This document shows, one piece after another, positions 35,658-43,431 of a stretch of 64,000 nucleotides of DNA (position 1 is the first letter of the stretch; every line of letters begins with the position of its first letter). The position numbers were made by a program, and so were the translations under genes. This DNA is from VRUE01 sp963706605 (lineage in GTDB: Bacteria; Actinomycetota; Thermoleophilia; Solirubrobacterales; 70-9): positions 1 to 64,000 of the forward strand of contig OY970165.1 in the NCBI GenBank assembly GCA_963706605.1. Reading direction: 5' to 3'. The notes under the pieces were generated by a model that saw only the letters and a program-made list of their open reading frames with translations, ran no database searches and had not been told where the DNA came from.

Positions 35658-37088
35658 CTAGCTGATGTCGGATAGGCGATTGAGAAGTGCGTGGCTGCGG
35701 CTTGGGCTGCACATCTCGTGGATCGGATGACGTCGATCCCGCAGCGCATCGCAGACAGCGCGCGCAACGGCAGGTGCCTGGGCGAAGCCCCCGGTGTTGT
35801 GGCCGCCCGTGACGATCAGCCATCCGCTTCCAGCTGCGGCGACCTGATCGAAGATCCCGAGGCCGGAGGAAGTCCAAGGTCGCACGCAGACACGCCTGCT
35901 GGCTTCGAGCGTGCCGTCGGCGACCGCCGCGGCGTGGGCCCGAGGGAACAGCGTCCGTGCCGTGTCCTCCGCCGCTTCGAAGAGCACCTCGAGCTCGTCT
36001 GGATCGGCCGCGGCGGGGTCACTGCCTACCCAGCCGTAGCCGGCACCGATTATCAGTACCGGGCGACCAGCGCGATCGGTAGCCACGGTGATGTTCGAGT
36101 CCTCGGTCCGATGACCGCGGCGTGACACCTTCAACGAGCGCTCGAGCTGCGGGTCGTTGTTCGGGATGCTGAGCCAGACGCCGAGGACTCCTTGAATCTG
36201 CCCGTGCGATGAGGTGCCCGCAAGGAGGTCGTCGCCGTAAGCACCCGGGGACAGGACATAGTGATCGGCCTGGACGAGGCCTTCCTCCGTTATGAGCCCC
36301 GCGGGCCGGCCGTCTTTCCAGTCGATGCCATGTACGCGTTCGTCGAAGTCGAGGCGAGCCCCGCGCTGTTCCAGGGTCGAGAGCAGACGCGCGACAAAGT
36401 CGTGGACGGCCACCGTGAAGCCACGGACCTCGATGCCTCCGACGATCGCGCCCGGTTCGGCTTCCGCCAGCGCCGGGTGACACTCGGACAACTCTGCAGG
36501 ATTCAGCACGCGTTCCAGCGCCCCGACGGCGCGCTGGCGGTTCACCTGGGTCTGGAAGTACTCGGCATCGTCGTACACGCGGACGATCCCGTCGCGTAGA
36601 GCGACGCTCTCGAAGAGCCCCGGGTCCTCGCGACGCAGTTCGTCCCAACGCCGACCGGACTCACGGTTGATTGCGAGGATGTCCTCGGTGTGGCTCTCCA
36701 CGAGCCATTTGGGGAGCCCAACGGACTGACTGACCCACCGATGCTCAGCCTCGCTCCGCGGCCCTCTGTTCAGCCTCCATCCACGAGCCGATGGGGGTCG
36801 ATCGAGCAGGTCCGCCAGCGCCTCGGATGGCCCGAACCGGCGGTCGTTGTAATTGTCGGCCTCGGTCAGGGTGAACATGCGAGCGTTCGCGCCGCCGCTG
36901 GTGCAACCGTAGAGGTTCGACTCCAGTCCGTTACGAGGGTCGGGCGAGGCCTCGAGCACGGCGACCTCGTGACCGTCCCGGATCAACTCGAGCGCCGTCA
37001 GGAGATTCACGATTCCCGCTCCGACCAACGTCACCTGACCGACCGGCCCTGAGGCCTCGTCCGCTGTGGGCCGCTCGCGCGTGGACAC
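35658..37088 (-). CDS. FAD-dependent oxidoreductase, DAO/glycine-oxidase type
   Basis: The start was set at the GTG at 37088, preceded by GGAAAGGACC, giving 476 residues. The open frame continues upstream, but only as a shadow of the ATP-grasp gene. The FAD motif VTLVGAGIVNLLTALELIRD lies near residue 20. DHYVLSPGAYGDDLL and the C-terminal PWTSSGLGIFDQ, IVTGGHNTGGFAQAP are typical of D-amino-acid oxidase/DadA proteins. It probably oxidises an amine or amino acid, perhaps the product of the ATP-grasp ligase. It is the middle gene of the inward-reading operon. Confidence 0.85.
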   Translation of the reverse strand: MSTRERPTADEASGPVGQVTLVGAGIVNLLTALELIRDGHEVAVLEASPDPRNGLESNLYGCTSGGANARMFTLTEADNYNDRRFGPSEALADLLDRPPSARGWRLNRGPRSEAEHRWVSQSVGLPKWLVESHTEDILAINRESGRRWDELRREDPGLFESVALRDGIVRVYDDAEYFQTQVNRQRAVGALERVLNPAELSECHPALAEAEPGAIVGGIEVRGFTVAVHDFVARLLSTLEQRGARLDFDERVHGIDWKDGRPAGLITEEGLVQADHYVLSPGAYGDDLLAGTSSHGQIQGVLGVWLSIPNNDPQLERSLKVSRRGHRTEDSNITVATDRAGRPVLIIGAGYGWVGSDPAAADPDELEVLFEAAEDTARTLFPRAHAAAVADGTLEASRRVCVRPWTSSGLGIFDQVAAAGSGWLIVTGGHNTGGFAQAPAVARAVCDALRDRRHPIHEMCSPSRSHALLNRLSDIS

Positions 37089-37114
37089 TCTCGGTCCTTT
37101 CCGGGTCACTGATG

Positions 37115-38245
37115 TCACGGGCGGACGGGATCGGCCATCGGGAGAACTTTCGCCCCCGCCAGCGTGATCCCGATGATCATGCGAAGGAACGTCGGGTAGT
37201 CGATTCCCAGCTCCGCGAACGACGCGAAGGCCGATCCGGCGGGACTCCAGCCGGGCTCGACCGCCACGTCCGTCACCCAGGGGCGGTTCCGGCCGTCGAC
37301 CCGGAAGTCGATACGTCCGACCCCCCTCATCTTGAGGGCCTCGAAGATCCACGAGGCGTCGTTCCGCAGCTCTTCGAGCAGGCTCGCGGACCCTTCTAGC
37401 TGAGCAAAGGACAGCGCGTCGCGTCGCATGCTGTCTTCGACCGTGGTGAAGGCCGTGGGATCGCCGGGGGCCCTCTCTAGGGTCTGCCTCATGGGCGGGA
37501 GGACGTGCCGCTCGGGGCATGACACCACGGGCACGGACACCTCCATGCCGTCGATGAATTCCTGGACGGTGACGGCCTGGCCGATGTCGTCCGCGATAGC
37601 TGAGACGCGCGCCTCGCAGGATGAGTCGACCACGAAGACGGACTCCTGGGTGACCCCCACCGACCTCGCCTCGTACGTCGACTTGGCGATGACCTTGAGA
37701 CCGGCCGGTGGCCGCTCCCCCACCCAGCCGACCTCGGTGTCGTAGCCCCACACACGGGGTGCCCTGATCCCGAGGGCTCGCAGAACGAGGAAGGAGTGGA
37801 ACTTGTGCAGCACGAGGGCATTGACATACGGGTCGGACCCAGTGCAGAGCAAGCGATACGAGTCGGCCACAGCTGGGGCAAGTGCCTTTCGGCCGGGCTC
37901 GAACCCGTCATTGCCCACGCCCCAACCGATTCCGTCGTAGGCAACGCTGAGCCGACGACCCACTCGCTCGATGTGACCCGTCGCCAGGGCATCGATAAGG
38001 CCCCGCTCGCCGTCCAGCAGCTCGGCGTACGCTCCGATCGCGCGGAACGTGTCCAACATCTGGTCGAGTTGGGTATCGGAAACGCACCGCTCGGCGAAGT
38101 AGGTGCGTACTAGTCCTGGGCGTTCGCTCACCCGAGACGGCCGGTCGAAAATCAGGAAGAGCGCAATGTCAGGCCCATGCTCACAGAGAGCGTGGTCGAT
38201 CGCCCGCAGACGGTCGTGTGCCGCCGTGTGGTCCGCGCCCGACAC
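37115..38245 (-). CDS. ATP-grasp ligase, D-Ala-D-Ala ligase-like
   Basis: The 376-residue protein starts with the GTG inside the right inverted repeat. ATP-grasp elements are LHKFHSFLVLRALGIRAPRV (residue about 147), GLKVIAKSTYEARSVGVTQE (180), VTVQEFIDGMEVSVPVV (228) and the metal-binding end GVGRIDFRVDGRNRPWVTDV, EPGWSPAGS (315-340). The Glu/Asn of the usual EvN motif reads DVAVEPG, a deviation that may alter metal binding. It is probably a carboxylate-amine ligase. First gene of the three-gene operon; its first two codons and ribosome binding site are shared with the ATPase gene through the repeat. Confidence 0.82.
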   Translation of the reverse strand: MSGADHTAAHDRLRAIDHALCEHGPDIALFLIFDRPSRVSERPGLVRTYFAERCVSDTQLDQMLDTFRAIGAYAELLDGERGLIDALATGHIERVGRRLSVAYDGIGWGVGNDGFEPGRKALAPAVADSYRLLCTGSDPYVNALVLHKFHSFLVLRALGIRAPRVWGYDTEVGWVGERPPAGLKVIAKSTYEARSVGVTQESVFVVDSSCEARVSAIADDIGQAVTVQEFIDGMEVSVPVVSCPERHVLPPMRQTLERAPGDPTAFTTVEDSMRRDALSFAQLEGSASLLEELRNDASWIFEALKMRGVGRIDFRVDGRNRPWVTDVAVEPGWSPAGSAFASFAELGIDYPTFLRMIIGITLAGAKVLPMADPVRP

Positions 38246-38263
38246 CGATAATTCCTAGTTATC
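38239..38263 (-). repeat. right 25-bp inverted repeat of putative invertible cassette
   Basis: Exact reverse complement of 32280-32304. On the minus strand it provides AGGA (38256-38253) and the GTG start (38245-38243) of the ATP-grasp gene. Identity ends sharply on both sides, so the match is the functional unit rather than the edge of a larger duplication. Confidence 0.95.
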
Positions 38264-38712
38264 CCAACTAGACAGCATGACGGCGGTGATCCTAAAGAAT
38301 TTCTCGCTCGGTACGCTCCAAGACTTCGCATCCGATGACCAGTCCACGCCACACGACGGGACAGCCCATGGAGTCGCCTGTCTCAAGACGGAAGAGCAGC
38401 CACTTTCTCTGGGCGCTTGAAATCCGCATCCTCTTTGGAGCCGTGGTCGTCGCGGCAGTTGAGCCCCCCGAAGTACCGCGCGGCTTTGGAAACGCCACCT
38501 GGTCTTGGGAGGCGTGCTAATGGGTCTCTTAAGTCCGGTCATCGACGAGAAGCTTCGAACCGGGCCGGAGAGGCGCAACTCCAGAGAACAGCTTGACCAG
38601 ATGCAGGCCGAGATGTCGACTCTGGCAGAGCAACGGCGCCGACTACCGACAAGAGCCAATTATCACCGACTACGCGTTCTACTCAGTTATTGGGCAAGGC
38701 TGGCTCCCTGAG
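38264..38712. other. 450-base stretch between cassette and SIR2 gene, no convincing gene
   Basis: Several short frames exist on both strands, but none has protein-like composition over a useful length. A minus-strand TAGGAT near 38290 could be a -10 element driving the operon at the right end of the cassette; the -35 region is weak. The stretch is the likely site of the promoters for both the cassette operon (leftward) and SIR2-HerA (rightward). Confidence 0.35.
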
Positions 38713-40050
38713 ATGAGCAAGTTCGGAACGCATCACCTCCGCATCCGGGCACACGACACGCCTCTGCGCAAGGAACCCGATGTCGCTGATCACGCTGAGG
38801 CTATTCGCTCGTGGTTGACCGCGCTCGTGGGAGCTGAGCACCTGTCCCTCTTGGTGGGAAGTGGGCTCGGGATAGCTGTGGCCAGCTCCTTGGGGGCGGA
38901 TGGGCTTGACATGAGCACCACCGATCTACAGGGCGACGGGGCAGGCGAGGTCAATGCCCACGCGGCGAAGCTGGCGGAGACCTGCGGTCGCGGTGGCGAG
39001 GCGAACATCGAGGACCAACTGCGAAGCGCACTGGCGCTTCTTGCCGGTCTCGAAGTTCTCGAACCCGATGCCGCGCGAACCAAGGCTTGGCGGGGGGAGC
39101 TGACTGCGATTCTCGGTGACTTCGCGAAGCGCGGGCTGGAGGCTGAGCAGAAGATTCGTGAGAAGGTCGTTGCCGGCGGGGACGACGGGCAAAGCGTCGA
39201 GCAGATGCTCGTCGGGTTCCTGCTCGGATTTGCCAGCCGGCCGCCCTCTCGCGAGCGACTCAACGTCTTCACGACGAACTACGACCGTCTGATCGAGTTC
39301 GGTTGCGATCGGGGTGGACTGAGGGTTTTGGACCGCTTCGTCGGCAGTATCGAGCCGACCTTCCGCGCATCGCGTCTTGATGTCGATGTTCATTACAACC
39401 CGCCCGGAATTCGCGGAGAGCCGCGCTATCTCGAGAGCGTGATGCGCCTCTGCAAGCTGCACGGCTCGCTCGACTGGCGATTCGATGGGAGAAAGTTGCG
39501 GCGGATTCCGCTTGCGTTCGGCGCCAGGGACCCCGAACTTGAAGATCCCGAGGCGAGCGGGGCGCTCGAGCGACTGATCATCTACCCGAACGCGGCCAAG
39601 GACGTCGAGACCCTCCAGTTCCCCTACGCCGAGCTCTTCCGCGACTTCTCAGCGGCGCTCTGCCGGCCCAACAACGTGCTGGTCACCTTCGGCTACGGGT
39701 TCGGCGACGACCACGTCAACAGGGTCATCCTCGACATGCTGACCCTGCGATCCACTCACCTCCTGGTCATTTCCTACAGCGATCCCGGGGAGAGGATCGA
39801 AAGCTTCCTCTCCAACGTCGCGCTTGAGCAGTCAAGCGTCTTGCTTGGTCCCCACTTCGGCGACTTGGGGACCTTGGTCGAGAATTACCTGCCGCAAGCC
39901 GGCGCCGAGCAACTCCTGCTGCGCCAGGCGCGTCGCGAGCGCGAGCTCGACGAAAAGACGCCGAACGCAAGAGACAAAGTGGCAGAGGGAGCCTCGGTCG
40001 AGGAGATGCCAGACGAAGGCGATCCTGCTCCAGGGCCAGCCGACTCGTGA
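38713..40050 (+). CDS. SIR2-like NAD-hydrolysing defence protein (of SIR2-HerA)
   Basis: Starting at the ATG at 38713, the protein has about 445 residues; the frame is open further upstream. The SIR2 fold is shown by LSLLVGSGLGIAVASS, NVFTTNYDRLIEFG (NAD-binding Asn/Asp) and CKLHGSLDWRF (catalytic His), then LVTFGYGFGDDHVNRVI near the end. In the described SIR2-HerA (Nezha) antiphage systems such proteins degrade NAD+ on infection, in a large complex with HerA. The stop overlaps the GTG of the HerA gene (GTGA), so co-expression is certain to be tight. Function here is by analogy. Confidence 0.85.
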   Translation: MSKFGTHHLRIRAHDTPLRKEPDVADHAEAIRSWLTALVGAEHLSLLVGSGLGIAVASSLGADGLDMSTTDLQGDGAGEVNAHAAKLAETCGRGGEANIEDQLRSALALLAGLEVLEPDAARTKAWRGELTAILGDFAKRGLEAEQKIREKVVAGGDDGQSVEQMLVGFLLGFASRPPSRERLNVFTTNYDRLIEFGCDRGGLRVLDRFVGSIEPTFRASRLDVDVHYNPPGIRGEPRYLESVMRLCKLHGSLDWRFDGRKLRRIPLAFGARDPELEDPEASGALERLIIYPNAAKDVETLQFPYAELFRDFSAALCRPNNVLVTFGYGFGDDHVNRVILDMLTLRSTHLLVISYSDPGERIESFLSNVALEQSSVLLGPHFGDLGTLVENYLPQAGAEQLLLRQARRERELDEKTPNARDKVAEGASVEEMPDEGDPAPGPADS

Positions 40051-42137
40051 CCGAACCAGGGTCTTCGTTGAGTACGCCGACCGACCGCCAGGCGGCCCTC
40101 AACGTTGGCACCGTCGAGTCGGTCTCCCCCGCCAGGATCACCGTCTCCCTTGAGCTCGACGCCCCCCGAACCACGGCACTCAACACCGGTAGCCCGGTCG
40201 GCTTTCCTCGCCTCAACGGTTTCGTCGTCGTCCCTAACGAGTCTGGGGCCCTCGTCGGAATCGTCACCTGGCTAGGAATCGAGCACTCCAGCTTTCCAAA
40301 ACGCCCCGGAATGAAAGACTTCGGTCTCGTCGACTTGCCCTTCCCACTTCGGAAGATGGCCGTCGTGCCAGTGGGGACGCTCGAGCGCTCCAAGGCCTCC
40401 GGCGCTGGAGAGTTCCGCCTCCAACGCGGTGTCGTCACTTTTCCTTCAGTTGGGGATCCAGTCGCCCTTCCATCCGGGCCTCAACTTCGAGCCCTTACCC
40501 ATGGCGACGATCGGGATGAGCGGGTTGCGATCGGGCGCTCCCTGCTTGGCAATGACGCCGAAGTCTGCGTCGACCCCGACAAGCTCTTCGGCCGTCACCT
40601 CGCTGTACTTGGGAACACTGGGTCGGGCAAGTCGTGCACCGTCGCTGGGCTTATCCGCTGGTCCCTGGAGGCAGCAAGAGAGCAGCGCAGTACATCGAAG
40701 GCAAAAGGCGAGCCAAATGCCCGCTTCATCGTCCTCGACCCGAGCGGAGAGTACCGACAGGCGTTCAAGGACGTGCCGGGGTTCCAGCTCTTTCAAGTTC
40801 CACCGGTTGAGACCGATGACGCCAACAACTTGAGAGTTCCTGCCTGGCTCCTCAACAGCCACGAGTGGTCGAGCGTCACCTTCGCCTCACCGAGGGTACA
40901 GCGGCCGGTGCTCTTCGACGGCCTGCGCAACCTGCGTACTGGAAACCCAACCGAGGCGGGTGCTGAGCACCGACTTTGCCGCCTCTGTAAAGGGTGGGTC
41001 GCATACATAGAGACGACGAAGCTCGTGACTACCAACTACACGGGCTTTGCTCAAAGGAATGGATTTGCCAAGAGCCTGATTGCGCTCAAGGAAGGACTCG
41101 AGGCTTACGAAGTCAGCGTCGGCGCCGACCTCTTGCAGACCCTGGTCGAGCAGATTGACGCGGTGCTGAATGAACGCGAAGGCTTTGGAGGTAAGTACGA
41201 GGCATTCTCGGAGCCCGACCTCGATTCGATCATCGATTCTCTCTGGGAGCTGATCGAGGAGCTGCCGGCAACCTCCGAGATACCGATGGGCAACGAGGAC
41301 CTGCCTCTCGAGTTCGACGCCGATCTGCTGGCCGATCACCTCGACTCGATCGCCTCACTGAATGAGTACGACGAAGCAGCGCGGTTCATCGGCGGCCTCA
41401 AGCTGCGAATCCGCTCGCTGCTGGCCGACGAGCGCATCCGGCCGATCCTGATCCCCGATGAGAAGCCCACGCTCGAAGAGTGGCTCAGGGAATATCTGGG
41501 GACTGGCGAGGACTCGACGGTCGCCGTCATCGACCTCTCGCTCGTCCCGAGTGACGTCGTCGAGTTGGTCGTCGCGGTGATGGGCAGAATGATCTTCGAG
41601 GCACTACAAAGGCACCGCCGCATCCACAAGAAGGCGCTGCCAACCACCCTCGTCCTCGAGGAGGCACATGCCTTCGTTCGATATCACTCGCCGGGGGCAG
41701 AATTCCAGTCTCCGGGCGAGATGTGCGTGCGGACTTTCGAGCGGATCGCGCGCGAGGGAAGAAAGTTTGGCCTCGGTTTGGTGCTCGCCAGTCAACGCCC
41801 TTCCGAGCTCTCTCCGACGATCCTCGCCCAGTGCAACAGCTTCCTCTTGCACCGACTAGTCAATGACCTCGATCAAAGCTTGGTCCGAAAGCTCGTTCCC
41901 GACAACCTCGCGGGCATGCTTGAGGACCTCCCGTCACTACCGACCCGTCACGCGCTCCTTCTCGGCTGGGCCGCGGTGCTGCCAACCCTGCTGGAGGTCC
42001 GAGAGCTGCCCGAGGACGAGCGGCCGATGAGCGCTGATCCGGACTTCTGGGACGTCTGGACGGGGACAGCGAAACGCAAGGCCGATTGGCCGCGGGTGGT
42101 GAAGGACTGGATCGGCCCCGGTACCACCACAGGCTGA
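40047..42137 (+). CDS. HerA-like ATPase/helicase (of SIR2-HerA)
   Basis: The 696-residue protein begins with a HAS-barrel domain (NVGTVESVSPARITVSLELD; residues 15-110) followed by the FtsK/HerA ATPase: Walker A LAVLGNTGSGKSCTVAG near residue 200, Walker B LVLEEAHAFVRYH near 540 and the ERIAREGRKFGLGLVLASQR segment with sensor and arginine-finger-type residues. HerA forms hexamers that assemble with SIR2 subunits in antiphage complexes. The gene starts with GTG overlapping the SIR2 stop. It is the last gene before the second IS element. Confidence 0.9.
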   Translation: MTEPGSSLSTPTDRQAALNVGTVESVSPARITVSLELDAPRTTALNTGSPVGFPRLNGFVVVPNESGALVGIVTWLGIEHSSFPKRPGMKDFGLVDLPFPLRKMAVVPVGTLERSKASGAGEFRLQRGVVTFPSVGDPVALPSGPQLRALTHGDDRDERVAIGRSLLGNDAEVCVDPDKLFGRHLAVLGNTGSGKSCTVAGLIRWSLEAAREQRSTSKAKGEPNARFIVLDPSGEYRQAFKDVPGFQLFQVPPVETDDANNLRVPAWLLNSHEWSSVTFASPRVQRPVLFDGLRNLRTGNPTEAGAEHRLCRLCKGWVAYIETTKLVTTNYTGFAQRNGFAKSLIALKEGLEAYEVSVGADLLQTLVEQIDAVLNEREGFGGKYEAFSEPDLDSIIDSLWELIEELPATSEIPMGNEDLPLEFDADLLADHLDSIASLNEYDEAARFIGGLKLRIRSLLADERIRPILIPDEKPTLEEWLREYLGTGEDSTVAVIDLSLVPSDVVELVVAVMGRMIFEALQRHRRIHKKALPTTLVLEEAHAFVRYHSPGAEFQSPGEMCVRTFERIAREGRKFGLGLVLASQRPSELSPTILAQCNSFLLHRLVNDLDQSLVRKLVPDNLAGMLEDLPSLPTRHALLLGWAAVLPTLLEVRELPEDERPMSADPDFWDVWTGTAKRKADWPRVVKDWIGPGTTTG

Positions 42138-42200
42138 GCAAAGCGAGCGGAATCGGACGAAAACGCCGCTAATCGCCGCGCATCAGCGTCATTTCGGGCA
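42137..42200. repeat. flank repeat left of IS copy 2
   Basis: Near-copy of 17508-17574 (CGCCGCTAATCGCCGCGCAT here), ending in CATTTCGGGCA before the CTAG at 42201. It begins right at the HerA stop codon. Its presence next to both IS copies, outside the IS ends, shows that the two insertions hit the same kind of repeat. Confidence 0.65.
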
Positions 42201-42204
42201 CTAG

Positions 42205-43241
42205 TTGTAGTTCCTCACAACGTTGTTCATCCGGGCCTCCTTGAAGGCTGGGGGTGCCGACCACCCAGATCAAGGAGGACACCGGATGAAGCTGCACGCT
42301 AACGCCCGCACCTGCCCGAAGAGCAGGCACCTGCTCGTGGATCGCATTGAAGGGGGCTGGCCGCTGACGTCGGCGGCCGAGGCCGCCGGCGTCAGCGAGC
42401 GAACCGCCGCCAAATGGCTGGCTCGCTGGCGTGCCGAGGGCGAGGAGGGCCTGCTCGATCGCAGCTCAGCCCCAAAGGCAAGACCCACGCGGCTGCCTGC
42501 GGATCGCGTCAAGGCAATTGAGGCGCTCCGAAGGCTCCGGATGACCGCGGCAGAGATCGCCGAGTGCCTTGGCCTGGCGCTTTCGACCGTCTCGCGTTGG
42601 CTACGGCGGATCGGGTTGGGAAGGCTCTCGCGGCTGCAGCCACCCGAGCCCCCGAACCGCTATGAGCGCAAGCGGCCCGGAGAGCTGATCCACGTTGACG
42701 TCAAGAAGCTCGGGCGGATTTACGGTGTCGGGCACCGGATCAGCGGCTCACGTGCCTCTCAGACCAAGATGAGGCGGCATGGCAGGCGGACCGGAGCACT
42801 CGGCTGGGAGTTCGTCGACGACGCCACCCGCCTTGCCTACGTCGAGGTCCTCCTCGACGAGAAAGGACGAACTGCAGCCGGCTTCCTGAGGCGTGCTGTC
42901 GGGTGGTTTGCCTCGATGGGGATCTCGGTCGAGCGGGTGATGAGCGACAACGGAGCCTGCTACCGGTCAGCGGTTCACGCTACGGCCTGCCAAGAGCTCG
43001 GGCTCCGACACCTCTTTACCCAGCCCTACCGGCCCCGCACCAACGGCAAGGCCGAGCGCTTCATCCAGACGCTGACCAACCGCTGGGCCTACGGAGCTAT
43101 CTACGGCAGCTCCGCTGAGCGCACGCTGCCCTACCTGGCTGGCTCACCCACTACAACTTCAGGAGACGACATGGCTCTCTTGGTCACAGGGCGCCCGCAA
43201 CTCGACTCGCTGAGTTGGAACAACGTCATGGGTAACTACAA
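42205..43241 (+). mobile_element. IS481-like insertion sequence, copy 2
   Basis: The ends are TTGTAG (42205) and CTACAA (43241), with inner inverted parts CAACGTTGTTC / GAACAACGT. CTAG flanks both sides (42201-42204 and 43242-43245). Rejoining the flanks gives the 26-bp palindrome with arms CATTTCGGGCA on each side of CTAG. It is related to copy 1 but clearly diverged, so the two were acquired or transposed separately. Confidence 0.85.
42286..43235 (+). pseudogene. IS481-like transposase, frameshifted at the C-terminus
   Basis: From the ATG at 42286 the HTH region (TSAAEAAGVSERTAAKWLAR) and the integrase core with LIHVDVKKLG, RVMSDNGACY and NGKAERFIQT (D, D, E) are intact. Near 43137 one base is missing. 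The proper tail WLTHYNFRRRHGSLGHRAPA, with stop at 43233, lies in another frame, while the actual frame continues as nonsense to 43245. The lost segment carries conserved IS481 residues (RRRHGSLGHR), so this copy is probably inactive. Confidence 0.75.
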
Positions 43242-43340
43242 CTAGTGCCCGAAATGGAAACGATATGCGGGGATGGTTCCATTTGGTTTCGGCGATCTGC
43301 GCCGAAACCAACCCGCCCACCTGCAGGGGATTCGTGAAAA
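43242..43340. repeat. downstream flank of tRNA-Gly, shared with island repeats
   Basis: GAAATGGAAACGATATGCGG, then GGATGGTTCC, CCACCTGCAGGGGATTCGTG and AAAAAGCGGC up to the tRNA 3' end correspond to the left flanks of repeat copies 1, 2 and 4. It is the element-proximal arm next to the intact tRNA gene and defines the right end of the island. Confidence 0.75.
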
Positions 43341-43414
43341 AGCGGCTGATGGGATTCGAACCCACGACCTTCTGCATGGCAAGCAGACGCTCTAGCCAGC
43401 TGAGCTACAGCCGC
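43341..43414 (-). tRNA. tRNA-Gly (GCC)
   Basis: All four arms fold: acceptor GCGGCTG/CAGCCGC, D-arm GCTC..GAGC, anticodon stem TCTGC/GCAGA with loop TTGCCAT (anticodon GCC) and T-arm GTGGG TTCGAAT CCCAT. The discriminator base is U, as usual for glycine, and CCA is not encoded. Its anticodon-to-3' part is repeated four times to the left as attachment-like fragments. Confidence 0.96.
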
Positions 43415-43431
43415 ATTGACGGGGATTCTAT

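Larger units (their letters stand above)
32280..38263. other. putative invertible 6-kb DNA cassette
   Basis: The segment is bounded by perfect inverted repeats and holds two transcription units that read inward from the ends and meet tail to tail at 34778/34800. No transposase is inside, and no target duplication flanks the ends. A tyrosine recombinase gene abuts the left end. These features fit site-specific inversion better than transposition. Inversion would place the ATP-grasp operon, instead of the ATPase, directly behind the recombinase gene. Confidence 0.65.

Noticed and set aside
37089..37751. N-terminal extension of the DAO-type oxidase frame
   Set aside because: Overlaps the ATP-grasp gene on the same strand in another frame, Arg/Gly-rich shadow; the GTG at 37088 has a good ribosome binding site.
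32280..38263. Cassette as a transposon with 25-bp terminal repeats
   Set aside because: No transposase inside, no target duplication outside, and the repeat carries gene starts and a recombinase stop; inversion fits better, though a mobile cassette is not fully excluded.
38255..38659. Minus-strand frame ending in the right inverted repeat
   Set aside because: Its stop mimics the recombinase stop in the left repeat, but the composition is Ser/Arg-rich shadow without domain features; no gene was called.
11818..43377. Short frames containing KVVGSNPISRF or MGFEPTTFCM at the island repeats
   Set aside because: These are translations of tRNA-Gly 3' sequence on one strand or the other, a well-known annotation artefact, not genes.
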